From NCBI GenBank assembly GCA_949152475.1, contig OX424560.1, forward strand, positions 16,431,106 to 16,495,105: a DNA stretch of 64,000 bases, given 5' to 3'. Both the position numbers and the translations under genes were made by a program. The first letter of the stretch is position 1. Every line of letters begins with the position of its first letter. Below the pieces are notes generated by a model. The model made no database searches. It saw only the letters and a list, made by a program, of their open reading frames with translations, and was not told the origin of the DNA. Below, piece after piece: positions 1 through 10,215 of the stretch. The DNA is from Terebella lapidaria. Taxonomy: Eukaryota > Annelida > Polychaeta > Terebellida > Terebellidae.

Positions 1-221
1 AAGTAAAAATACCTCCTTCTTTTTTATGGTATCTTTAAACGTACACTCTAAAGATAAAAGTGTGAACGGACGGACGACTTTCCCTGTAAGTCATGAAAAA
101 TTCCCCTTAAAACCTAACTTTTGGCCTAAACCATGGTTAGGGGCTATTTTCGTTTTCCTAAACGGACGCCGAGCGCAACGCGACGGCAATAGGTTATCGA
201 ACCATAGGTCCGGTAACCTAA
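1..221 (+). repeat. R1-family element, 3' end fragment
   Basis: This is the terminal part of an R1 element cut by the window edge. It shows the family's usual 3' end: an AAAGATAAAA stretch, GAACGGACGGACG, a CGCAACGCGACGGCAATAGG segment and the closing hairpin-like GGTCCGGTAACCTAA. The short translations across it are repeat sequence, not genes. From 222 to 345 I see only a directly repeated 12-base GGCAGGATTTCA. Confidence 0.75.
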
Positions 222-345
222 TAAAATAAGCTATGAGAAATTTGTGATATAAGTTCAGGCAGGATTTCAGGCAGGATTTCAAATTTTGATCGACACCACC
301 AGGCAGTACCAGTGCTTGTTTTCATGAAAGTCAACATGTCATAAA

Positions 346-1711
346 ATCAGCCCAAGGGCTGCGAAAGGTTACCGAATAATATATATTTTAGATATTAGTA
401 TTTTGTCCCGTGACCTTGAAAAAAAAGGTCATTAGTCAATTCAAGAACACGATAATATTCGGCATATGTCATTTCTGGTATGTCCACAATTGATTGCTAA
501 GCTGTAAAGTCGATAAAAAGCGAGATATCAGCCATTTCGTTCTCTGACCTTGAAAATGAGGTCAAAGGTCAAATTCAAGGTCATAGCAATTTTCAGCATA
601 TATCATTTCCTATATGTTCGTAATTGATTCCTAAGTTGTAACGTCGATAATAAACGAGATATTAGCTACTTTGTCCTGCGACCTTGAAAATGAGGTCAAA
701 GGTCAAATTCAAGGTCATCAGAATATTCAGAATATATCATTTCCTATATGTCCACAATTGATTCCTGAGCTGTAAAGTCAATAATAAGTGAGATATTAGC
801 CATTTTGTGCTGTGACCTTGAAAATGAGGTCAAAGGTCAAATTCAAGGTCATCAGAATATTCAGCATATATCATTTCCCTATATGTCCACAATAGATTCT
901 TAGTCTCTTATCTCAATATTAAATGAGATATTAGACTTAATGTGTCCCATTATAAAGCATAGGAGAATTCAACATGGGAAAGTCCCATTTGGGCTGAGTT
1001 TGGGCCCAAAATGGCCCACTTCGAGCAATTCAAGGGCAACGAAATTTATATATGTCACAGGGGTACATATGTGGGTGTTATGCATCAATGAGAAAAAAAG
1101 TTACTTATAAGATTTTGAGAAAACGACCGTTAGAGTCCAAAATTGGCCATTTTTCGACGAAAACGGTCGCTCTGACCTTGAAACCGAGGTCAGAGGTCAA
1201 ATTCAAGGTCACGAGAATATTCAGCATATCTCATTTCCTATATGTCCACAATTGATTCTCAGTCTCTGATCTCAATTTGAAGTGAGATATTAGGCTTAAT
1301 GTGTCCCATTATAAAGCATAGGAGAATTTAACATGGGAAAGTCTCATTTGGGCCCAAAATGGCCCATTTCGAGCGATTCAAGGGCAACAAAATTTATATA
1401 TGTCACAGATAGGAGGAGTGTTATGCATCAATAAGAAAAAAAGTAACTGATAAGATTTTGAGAAAACGACCGTCAAAATCCAAAATTGGCCATTTTTCGA
1501 CGAAAACGGCCGCCATTTTGAAAAAAAAAATGCGAAAATAAAAAAACTAAAAAATACCTCCCTCTCGAAATATTTTTAGGCATTTTTGTGCAAAACTTCA
1601 GAAAAACCGACTGTGAACTTTAAAGATAAAATTGTTGACGGACGACAAACGCCGGACGAGGGACGCAACGCCACGGCAATAGGTTATCGGACCAAAGGTC
1701 CGGTAACCTAA
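346..1711 (+). mobile_element. R1-family non-autonomous element, nearly full length
   Basis: The 5' end is CAGCCCAAGGGCTG followed by GGTTACCG, and the 3' end is GGACCAAAGGTCCGGTAACC, the same ends as the copies at 57031 and 60465. The inside holds four units with a period near 134 bases, each built around TGACCTTGA, AGGTCAAAGGTCA and TCAAGGTCA. A non-repeated part follows, with GGCCGCCATTTTG and an ACGG-rich stretch. No transposase or other protein is encoded. The ends and length of about 1.4 kb suggest a mobile element moved by proteins supplied elsewhere; the insertion evidence comes from the 57-64 kb copies. Confidence 0.75.
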
Positions 1712-2136
1712 TAAGCGGCAGGCACCGCCTTCCTGAGCCTTGGATAAATTTAGAATGAGGAGGATGAGTTATGTGCACATTGTAATTGTACATACAGAGT
1801 CAGATGCATGCAGAAAACGTGTCACGTGTCTACTGCACAAGTCATGTCACGCAGTAATAATGCTTTCAATGGTCACCATCACTTGCATTTTGTCCAAAAT
1901 GAAATGGTCCAACGTATAATACAGCATCCTAACTTAATTTTATTCAATATGATGTGGCGATTTCGCCCAAAGATCACGGCGGGAGATTCTTTCTAAACAC
2001 TTTCTTGTTTCTGGTCTTTCTTGGCCGCTTCGTGTTCGAAGCACGTGCGCTGCTTAGGAATGCCCTCCAATTCTCTCACCCATCATACTGTAACAATGGT
2101 CTTACGTCATTTCCCTCGTTTCTCGTGCTTCAGGAC
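1712..2136. other. Unassigned spacer before a possible promoter
   Basis: No convincing coding region or repeat is seen here. Two short overlapping open frames have no recognisable family. The second half (about 1960-2136) is less AT-rich than its surroundings and contains TTACGTCATTT, a CREB/ATF-like site, shortly before a TATA motif. Confidence 0.4.
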
Positions 2137-2166
2137 TATAAATATTCTGAAGCTGTGTTGTTCAGT
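2137..2166 (+). promoter_or_regulatory. Candidate core promoter: TATA box and initiator
   Basis: TATAAATA at 2137-2144 is followed by TTCAGTGG at 2161-2168, an initiator-like TCAGT whose A lies 27 bases after the first T of the TATA box. A CRE-like TTACGTCATTT lies about 35 bases upstream. A possible first exon would run to CCCAG|GTGGGG near 2290, a donor-like site, but no downstream exon could be assigned. It could equally be the promoter of a retroelement, or chance. Confidence 0.3.
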
Positions 2167-2339
2167 GGAGTTGTCTCAGAGCTGAGCAATACGAGAGAAT
2201 GACGGAGGGCTCAATCATGGGTCCCACGTCCTCACTCGTCAGCTAAGGCCTGCAAAGGCCCTGGAGACAATTCTCATAGGGGGCCCAGGTGGGGGAACCG
2301 TTGCTGACTCGGGGGCTCACGCCCTGTGGAACACCAGTC

Positions 2340-2440
2340 TCCCGCCTGGGATGGTGTGACACAGGCTCTGGTAGACCGTCGGGCTGTCCAGGGTTCTATC
2401 CCCGTGGCAGTGCCGTCGGCGGATCTGGCCAGCAACATGC
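2340..2440 (+). mobile_element. Probable tRNA-derived SINE head
   Basis: An A-box-like stretch (2351-2371, with GTGACACAGGCTCTGGTAGA) and a B-box-like GGTTCTATCCC at 2392-2402 lie about 35 bases apart, as in tRNA-derived RNA polymerase III promoters. The words GTCGGGCTGTC and GGGTTCTATCCCCG are typical of SINE heads. It does not fold as a complete tRNA and no anticodon arm is clear. The sequence is GC-rich compared with the flanks. The 3' tail may end in the ATGATGATG run near 2536. Confidence 0.5.
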
Positions 2441-2539
2441 CCACGTGCGTGAGTTCTGCAGTGCCGCTCCCATGGCATCTCAGGCTCCGCACACGGCTAC
2501 ATTACCATAACTATGTACTATGCAGGTTGTATATATGAT

Positions 2540-3049
2540 GATGATGTTGCTGACAATGATGTGTTAGGATGCGATGTATGACGACCGGACTTGTCCGGAC
2601 GGACTGTTACCTGGTTGTAGTTCTAGTAATTACGACGCCCGCCGTTTTATTTCAATGTGTTGGTCAACTATCATTTTGTCAAATTTCAAAAAATAGGAAA
2701 TTATAATTTTGGAGTTTCAACAGAATTTTTAAAGAAAATTATTTTTGACAGATAAAAGATGTTATATTCGTCGGGTTTCCATGGAATGCTCTGGTATATA
2801 TTAGGGAGAGGGGTGTTAGGAATAGTGAAAAGGTTGGAACTAAATTGTATTTTGTTCCAATATTGGAACTAAATTGTATTTTGCACAAGGCTATGTTGTA
2901 ACTTTTTTCTAATGTTGTTTTTTCTTCCACAAAATATATCTAGTGAAGTCTAGTCAATTAAATTGTTCAGATCATCCTAAGACTTAAAGCACTATTGTAG
3001 CGCAAATATGATGTGAATATGAACTCATTAATCTGAGCAAAACGGTCTT
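2540..3049. other. AT-rich spacer with a small tandem duplication
   Basis: No gene is seen. TTGGAACTAAATTGTATTTTG occurs twice in a row at about 2834-2886, a 20-odd-base local duplication. A short inverted pair of CCGGAC words lies near 2583-2602. Confidence 0.4.
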
Positions 3050-3660
3050 TACGGCATGTAAATATTAGCTAATTAGTATGCAAATGAGATATTAATGACG
3101 TCATCGGGGGAAGCTGTTTTAATTTGGTACTTTTATATGTATTATTCATTCATTTAATGTTATGATTATTTATCAAAACTTATTCCATACAGTTGTCAAT
3201 ATGAATAATCAGTGTTTTCACTTTTTCAGTTGTTGTCAAGGTAACCAGTGACCCGGTATGGCCCATAGCAACCATGGTTGCTAGAGCCAGAAGCCCACTT
3301 AGAATAGGGCATGTACAAATAAAAATGGTACCAACTTGAGCTCTATATTAATTTAATTCATAAGTAATCGACAGGAAGTCTGTAGATAGATTGACTTGGC
3401 AGTTTATGGCCATGGCAACCATGGATAACTACGGCTATAGGGAACGACTGGTAACCATAGCAACAGTATAGGTTGTGTGTATATTGATTATGCATGGTAC
3501 ATAATAATATGCACTAGTCAGATCGTCAGAACATTCAATAAGAATCACTATATCATGGGTTAAAATATCCTAATTAAAATTTGTTCCCCTCATGACGTCA
3601 TGAATTCTCATTAGCATCTAATTTGCATATTAATGAGCTGCTAAACTTTTCAAGTGGCTT
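3050..3660. mobile_element. Inverted-repeat element with CRE and RFX-like motifs
   Basis: The two ends carry imperfect inverted copies of a TATGCAAAT...TAATGACGTCAT block (about 3077-3104 and 3592-3628). Between them lie an 18-base perfect palindrome, TAGCAACCATGGTTGCTA, at 3266-3283, an X-box-like GTAACCATAGCAAC at 3451-3464 and GGCCATGGCAAC at 3408-3419. No protein is encoded. It is read as a small non-autonomous element or a foldback repeat; target-site duplications were not identified. Confidence 0.4.
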
Positions 3661-4623
3661 CTGTAATGTAGTGCCGGGATGGCAGTTTCAAATGGCTATA
3701 ACTTTTGAACGTATAGTGATATTGATATACCGTAGAAACCATTTTGCTTAGATCTTTCATATAACTCAATATCATATTTGCACTTTACTAGTACTTTAAA
3801 AACTATCGTTAATGTGATAGTGTGCATTTGAAAACAGCAATTTTGGATTGAATTTTTTTATGTGAAATTATTGGTAACCTGCAAGATGGTTTATTTTAAG
3901 AACTTTAAAATCAATATTTATTAAAAACGACAAGATAGATTTCTCTGTAATTTGTTTACGGTAAGATAAATTTCTCTGAAATGCATATCTTTGACATGAA
4001 TAAATATAGGAGTCACAATGGTGATTCATCATCGTTCACGATCATCAGAATTATTCAAATCATATAAACTCAACAATTGATGCCCTTTGAAAATAGTTGA
4101 ATACACAGTTGAAAATATGACTGCGATATATCTCATACAAACAGACTAAAATAAGTATGGTGCATAAAATAGTTTACCGTTATTGAGAACACAAGTAAAA
4201 AACTACAAAATCAATTTCCCCTTATAGTACCAATGCGAAACAGATGAGGATGAACTCCACAACTTGTCGGGTGTTTTGCAGTCGTAACACTATGCAGAAA
4301 AATAATGCAGACGTATTGTTTATCAGGTGGCGTTCGTGTATCATGCAGTATTTGGGCTGTAGTGACGCTTTCAGTCGGTTTATTCAGAAGCCTCGTTTTC
4401 TTTGCAAATGGCTGCGCCCTTGTGTTGACATTTTTGTGGACGAAAATTATTTTGGTAACTGTATTTTTATGAGTAAGCTTGCTTGACAGTCACTATCTGA
4501 TAATATATATATTGCATATGATGTTTTTTGTTTGTTTTGGAACATCACTTAGGTTATTATTGATTCAATCAGCAATGCCAAATAGCAATACACAAAAAAT
4601 GGGCGATAATACCAAAAGGTAAC
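3661..4623. other. AT-rich spacer, no gene seen
   Basis: No coding region is supported. GATAGATTTCTCTG and GATAAATTTCTCTG recur within 40 bases near 3933-3980. An 80-codon open frame at 4244-4486 has no recognisable family and ordinary intergenic composition. Confidence 0.4.
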
Positions 4624-4914
4624 AGGACGGTTCACCGACGGGTCGATTCACCGACGTTTTTCTCGAGACGATTCACCGACAGTTTATAGCCCCGATTCAG
4701 TGATTCACCGACGGTTGGCTGGGCGGGCCAGACTCGCTGTGGGCTTAGCTAGAGAAGTGTTGGGAAGTAATACCTATACAAGTTGCATGAAAGAAGACCA
4801 CATGGCTCTATGTTAAAGATTCATTATTGTATAGGCATGTACTTTTGATTGATGAAATACATTCTTATCGTAAAAAAACATACATCTTTGACTCTCTTTC
4901 TCTAAGTTCACTGT

Positions 4915-5106
4915 CGGCTGCCATTTTAAACAAAAGTAAATAACTGAAAAAAACTTCTTTGAAATATTTCTTTCATATTTGTGTGCAATATTCCAGAAGG
5001 ATTTAACCGTAAACTTCACAGACATAATTGTTACGTACGAATGACAGATGGATGAACGCAATGCCATGCAAATAGGTTTTCAGACCATATGTCCGGTAAC
5101 ATAAAA
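4915..5106 (+). repeat. R1-family 3' end fragment, diverged
   Basis: Recognisable pieces of the R1 tail occur in order: GGCTGCCATTTT, AAATATTT, TTTGTGTGCAATATTCCAGAA, AACTTCACAGACATAA, CGCAATGCCATGCAAATAGG and a closing GTCCGGTAAC. It is more diverged than the copies at 16-27 kb and is therefore probably older. Confidence 0.6.
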
Positions 5107-5395
5107 TTATCAGATGAAGATAAACTGTAAAACAATTAAGCAAACAATATCAAAATACCAATTACATCATTATACAACAGTAATCAATCAGCAAACACCA
5201 GGGAATACAACAAACCTGAAAGAAATTTATTGAAACCGAGCAGTAAGGCGTACAGCCAATCGTGCACGCTCAAAACGGCAAAAATTACGATTGCCAGAAG
5301 GGGGGTGCAGTGGACATCACAACTAACTAAATATTAGAAGAACACAACTAATATTTATTTCGTTTTCTGAAAATTAAGAACATAATTATTAAAAT

Positions 5396-5600
5396 TAGTC
5401 CAGAGGCCTGAGATAGGTTACCGGACAAAAATAGTGTTAACATGCACAAAATGGCCCGAAACGGATACTGACGTGATGTCAGATGGAATTTATAAAAAAA
5501 TCAAAAGCAGGACGATTCAAGTTCAATGAAACATATACATCACGAAGGAACATATGGGAATATTTTGATAAAATGACTTTCAAAGTCCAAAACTGGGTGT
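5396..5600 (+). repeat. R1-family 5' end fragment, diverged
   Basis: It starts with a degraded hairpin (AGTCCAGAGGCCTGAG) followed by ATAGGTTACCGGAC, the R1 5' end. It continues through CAAAATGGCCCGAAACG and a GATTCAAGTTCAATGAAAC segment, which match the R1 interior with many changes. The 134-base units are missing. Confidence 0.5.
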
Positions 5601-5917
5601 TTTTGGTTCATAAATAGGTATAGAAATCATCACCTGAACTTTGATGAACTTCAGTTGCTCAGCAACACCAGAGAAACATATCAAATCTCATAAATTTTTA
5701 CATCTGTAGAGAGCTGAAACCTCCGTCTTTGATATGACATCGAAAACGAAACCGCGACGCAAGTAGCATCCGTCTAAACACTAACCAACATTTATAACCC
5801 CACTGAGAGCGCCCGAAAAAAATGTGCATTTTTTCGTTCGATTCGCTTACCCCACCCCACTTCAAATAATTGTATCCCCCGAACAAAGTTCGGCGGATAC
5901 TATGGATTTACGATCGT

Positions 5918-5930
5918 CGCGCCGCCGCCG

Positions 5931-5970
<40 letters not shown>
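5918..5970 (+). repeat. GC-rich microsatellite (CCG/CCGCGT)n
   Basis: A run of CCG triplets passes into about seven CCGCGT hexamers. It sits directly after CCCCCGAACAAAGTTCGGCGG, a short palindrome-like segment, and is followed by TTGTGAACGCGCTACAG. The arrangement suggests another repeat family whose core is a simple GC-rich repeat. The arginine and valine run that one frame would encode is an artefact. Confidence 0.7.
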
Positions 5971-6416
5971 AGACACTTTCTTGTGAACGCGCTACAGCTT
6001 ACAAATCTGAACCGATTTTGATAATATTTTATATGGACATGACTTATGGTGAGATCTCAACACCTATCGATTTTGGTTGCTATAGCGACCAAAATAGCCG
6101 ATTGGCGTAACATTTTGTGCTCAAATTAGCCTGTTTAACACACATGAGTTGTGAACGCTCTACAGGTGGGAGTTTTCAATGAATGATGATGAAATCGCAC
6201 AGGCTCAATGAGAAAGACCATCACACGAAACTTATTGTTTTTCAGAATGATCGAAGAAATATTAATAAGTTTGAGAGGTTAACTTATTACAACAATTAAA
6301 ATGCCTACTTTGACATGTGTGATCACTCCAATAACCTGTACTATGAAAGCAAATTGCACTGGATTCTTGTTCAGAATACAGAACTGATGTTTTTGGTGAA
6401 AACAGAACAATATTAC

Positions 6417-6705
6417 TGAATAAGTTAACATTGGTTTTACTAGTTAAGTCTATTATTGACCACAATAAAAATAGTTAAGATGAGAAACATTTATTATTGA
6501 GCTCTACAAGGTAAAGGTTTTGTCCAGTAGAGATTTCACAGGTGTAACCGAATAAGTTAACATTATTTTGACTAGTTAAGTCTATTATTGACCACAATAA
6601 AAATAGTTAAGACAAGAAACATTTATTATTGGGCTCAACAATTTAAAAGTTTTGTCCAGTAGAGATTTCATGGGTGTAACCGGATAAGTTAACATTATTT
6701 TTACC
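6417..6705 (+). repeat. 133-base minisatellite, two and a part copies
   Basis: Copies start at 6417, 6550 and 6682 with GAATAAGTTAACATT, share TCTATTATTGACCACAATAA and GTCCAGTAGAGATTTCA, and differ by a few substitutions. No open frame is conserved. Confidence 0.8.
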
Positions 6706-6715
6706 ATTAAATTCA

Positions 6716-7180
6716 ATTTTTACTTTGAATTTCAACTTGAAACCAAGTTTGGCACATATTATGAATTAAAATATAATTTATGGTGAAAAAATCGATCTGG
6801 CTCCAATTTCGTCATCGTGAAATGCAGTTTTGGTAAACTTTTACTTGAATTTCAGCTTGAAACCAAGTTTGGCACATAATTATTATGAATTAAAATTTAA
6901 ATTATGGTGAAAAGTTTGATCTGGCTCCTATTTCGTCATCTTGAAATGTAGTTCTGGTCAACTTTTACTTTGAATTTCAACTTGGAACCAAGTTTGGCAT
7001 ATAGTATGAGTTGAAATATAACTTATGGTGAAAAGTTCGATCTGGCTCCAATTTAGTCATCTTGAAATGCAGTTTTTGTCAACTTTTGCTTGAATTTCAA
7101 CTTGGAACCAAGTTTGTCAAATATTCTGAGTTGAAGTATAAGTTTAGGTGAAAACTTTTATCTGGCTGTAATTTTGTTAA
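6716..7180 (+). repeat. About 122-base minisatellite, four copies
   Basis: Copies start near 6716, 6838, 6961 and 7081. Each has TTGAATTTCAACTTG, AACCAAGTTTGGCA and GATCTGGCTCCAATTT in order. Divergence between copies is moderate, which suggests the array is not recent. Confidence 0.8.
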
Positions 7181-7987
7181 TTATTATTTATTTTGTCGAA
7201 ATGGAAATTCGTATGCAGTGATTTTAGTGGTGCTCTTGAATTCGACCTTCAATAAGCTTGAAAGGTTTCACACTCACAATGTACATCAGTGATATATTTG
7301 GGGCAACAGGGATGATAGGGCTACGGGGGATACACCCAAGCGGTCGTAGGCGACCGGAAGCGTCTAGTTATTTACATGTGTTGATTTAAAAAAAAATATT
7401 TAAAAATATACATATGGAAGAGGTTGTATTTTTCTTCCAGAAAAATATACCTGCTTAATTTTAGAAAGAAATTTGAGCATTCCAGGAGGTGATGAACACT
7501 AGCCATTTAACATGGTGACAGATGGGAGAAGCCATTTTCCAGAAACACTGTTCTTGCTAATTGTAGCTGTGGGTGATAGTATTACAAAGTTAAATTTGAA
7601 AGTTGTATCCATCGGATCGTTCATGGGCTTTTGGGCCCAGTGGCAATGCCAAGGGCTACACATGCAGGCTAGACTGTACAATACAGTACATGTAGGCCGT
7701 CGACTTCACTGTTGGGGTTTACCCGACCATCTAGGTGTTATAACTCCTCAAGCCGATCGCCACTCGTCGGTGAACCTGTGAAATAACTGTCGGTGAATCG
7801 TCTCAAAAAACCGTCGGTGAATCGTCCTGTCGGTGAAACGTCTAGCATTCATACCAAAATATCACAATAAATCTAATTAAAGAGATTGCCCACTAAAATT
7901 GAACAGGTAACCCCTAATGAAATGTAAATAATCAAATAAAACAGGCTCAACGCCGGGGCTGTCATCTGTAAGTCAATGAAGTTTAAT

Positions 7988-8012
7988 CCCCCCCCCCCCC
8001 CCCCCCCCCCCC
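7988..8012 (+). repeat. Poly(C) run of 25
   Basis: An uninterrupted run of 25 C lies in otherwise AT-rich sequence. It is followed about 20 bases later by GACGCTTATTCAAGGGAGGC, whose core TTATTCAAGGGAGGC recurs at about 9530 near a C-rich stretch. It is probably part of a dispersed repeat; the run length in the assembly may be inexact. Confidence 0.9.
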
Positions 8013-8377
8013 GTCCACTTCTTTTTCTAGACAGACGCTTATTCAAGGGAGGCGCCAAACTTTTCCAAGTTGAATCTTGCTGGTCAATGCCAACAGGCCT
8101 TTAAATTGGTGTCAACAAGTGAGTTCGGAAATGTTTTCAGGTTAGGTCAGTGGAATTGGGTCAGGGTCAAGCAGTATAAACATAACCAATTCATGCTGTC
8201 ACGCAACCATTGTCGAGTCACTGTCACCAACACATACTCGATTTCGCCTGTACAATACTAAATATTTTGTTCACTTCAAGTTCATTGTGTTATTCGTGTT
8301 TGAATATGGTGTGCACAAATGTTCTGTTTATACCACTTGATCTGACATAGAAACATTCTCGAACTGGCTTATAGCAA

Positions 8378-8829
8378 TTAGCATACTAGACAAACAATAG
8401 CCTCTTCTCTGAGGGCCAAAGGCCTGAAGACGAAATGCCTCCTGGAGTACTTTTTCAAACGAATTCCCTGACATCTTTGCCTGCCAATTGACGTCACACA
8501 TGCGTGCACTTGAGGGAATCCCCGCAAAAAAAAGACATGGGATTCCGCACGAGTGCGCGCACGTGTGACATCACTTGGCAGGCAAAGATGTCAGAAAATT
8601 GTGAGGATAAACACGATAACAAGTGGACATTTCATTGGATTTAGGGAGTACAGTTTATTGACATCGTGAGCCTCCTCTGACCAAGAATGTGATTTTTAGC
8701 CAGTTAGAGCAGACTGCCAGACTCCGACTTATTTTGTCGGAAATTTAGCAGAATTCTGACACGGGAGGCATTTCGTCTTCGGGCCTTTGGCCCTCAGAGA
8801 AGACAATATTGTTTGTCTATTAGCATACC
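8378..8829. mobile_element. 450-bp inverted-repeat element with nested hairpin
   Basis: The left end (8380-8442) and right end (8764-8828) are near-perfect inverted repeats of about 63 bases. Both contain GAGGGCCAAAGGCCTGAAGA or its complement (one with CGGG for CTGA) and GACAAACAAT. Inside, a second inverted pair lies at 8468-8509 and 8553-8594, built on GACATCTTTGCCTGCCA and a GTCACA core. No protein is encoded. The size and long terminal repeats fit a MITE-like element, whose transcript would fold into a double-armed hairpin. Target-site duplications were not resolved. Confidence 0.7.
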
Positions 8830-8877
8830 ACATTCAATATCAAACTAATCAGTTGATTGCCACTTATACTCTACTCT

Positions 8878-9035
8878 TATACTGCCAACTTTTTCAGTTT
8901 TCGCGATAGAAGTCTGAAATTCAGTAGAAAATTGCCGTTTGACTCCCAGATGAAGTATGCCAAGTTATCATGATTATAGAACGATACCATTCAGCATTGA
9001 AAAACTATCAGCTAAAAAACAGAGTAAACGAGGTA
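8878..9035 (+). repeat. Single end of the CCCAGGTGAAGTATGCC repeat family
   Basis: It contains AAAATTGCCGTTTGACTCCC, AGATGAAGTATGCCAAGTTA and ATTCAGCATTG in order. These match the inverted arms of the elements at 27655-28155 and 30880-31400. Only one arm is present, so this is a truncated copy. The short open frame beginning at 8970 is made of this repeat. Confidence 0.65.
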
Positions 9036-10190
9036 GAAAAATCAGAGATTGCAACTGAACAGACGACCCTCAGGCAAATGAAGTTTGGAGCAAGAAGAAA
9101 ATTCTTGAGTAATAAGTACGAAACTGTGCTGTTGAATGCCGGAAAAATGCCTACAACACTGACTGGGCATACTCATATAGTTCATATCTCAGAACTACAC
9201 TGGTATAACATTGATTGCTAGTAGTCACCACCATGTTATTCCAGTCACACAAAGTTTTTATTGCATAGAAATCATGTCCAGCAAGGAAAACCTACCGCAA
9301 ATGTCCAGCAAGGAAAACCTACCGCAAATTACTGATCGTCAATTTGATATATCACCTGCACTTGACAGTTGGTACTACCGTAAATTTCTACCAGTAATTT
9401 TATTGCACTAATAAAAAACTGAAAACGAAGTGCAATTGAAGGGTTCTTTATTTCCATGTGGCATGATTACCGCATGAAACACTGATACAGTATTTCTTGT
9501 GCAATGACGGCTCTCTTCAAAAGAGACTCTTATTCAAGGGAGGCACTTACTTATTTGTCAAAAACTTCGACCCCTCCCCCCTCCAAAGGAAAGTGCGTTT
9601 TGAAAGACAGGCACCTATTCGAGCCATTACGGTAACTAATCACAATCAATGGTGTCAGACCAGTGTCTTGCCATGCCCTTGGTCATATTGTTACCACTCT
9701 GCATGGCAGTGAATGCAGGACATTATAGGTGTCATTAAATTTCTGTTTATGTATTTTGTGGGGTAATTGATTGCACTGTGCCCGTACGAGTTGTTCCTGT
9801 AATGTTTTTAATCACTATTTTGTGTAACTGCGTGTTTCACTGTTTGTCCACATGCTTACTTTTCTGTACTGTGGATACAGATAGGTGTGAAATAATTCCA
9901 TTGTGATCTTTTCAATTCCTCGCTTTGTTTCAAATATCCCACATACTATTAGTTCTAGCCAGGATCAGGGAGACATCAATGTCACATGAATGGCCTGCCT
10001 TCATGCAAACATATAATTTCACAAATTAACCAATTACCGGTAGATCCACCTAAACTCGAAAAGTACAAAATTCAATTTTCAACTTGGAACACTATAATTC
10101 TGACGCAACATAGCTGAGCATGTAGTTGCTATTCCATCAAGTTTCTGAACACATTTCTGATTTTCTGTTATGATTTTTTCACCATGCATA
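9036..10190. other. Upstream region of TMEM177, no gene seen
   Basis: No coding region is supported. A 27-base unit beginning ATGTCCAGCAAGGAAAACC is duplicated in tandem at 9274-9327. The 5' UTR exon of TMEM177 should lie somewhere here or further upstream, because a splice acceptor (TTTTTTCACCATGCATAG) ends at 10191, but it could not be identified. Confidence 0.4.
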
Positions 10191-10215
10191 GGTTCAAGCC
10201 TGTGTAGCTGAGAAG

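Larger units (their letters stand above)
4624..7846. mobile_element. 3.2-kb element with inverted ends built from CGATTCACCGAC repeats
   Basis: The left end (4624-4714) holds four copies of a GATTCACCGAC word, and the right end (7765-7846) holds four copies of its reverse complement. Read inverted, the spacing and intervening words match as well (CGAGACGATTCACCGACAG against TGAGACGATTCACCGACAG). This defines inverted subterminal repeats. No transposase frame was recognised, so the element is probably non-autonomous or decayed. It contains later material: R1 fragments, a CCGCGT microsatellite and two minisatellites. Confidence 0.55.

Noticed and set aside
2340..2440. A genuine tRNA gene
   Set aside because: The A-box and B-box words are present, but the acceptor stem and anticodon arm do not pair, so a SINE head is more likely.
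5824..6021. A 65-codon frame with a run of arginine and valine
   Set aside because: It is the translation of the CCG/CCGCGT microsatellite and the repeat around it.
9497..9712. 71-codon + strand frame
   Set aside because: It begins in the TTATTCAAGGGAGGC repeat and shows no family resemblance or gene-like context.
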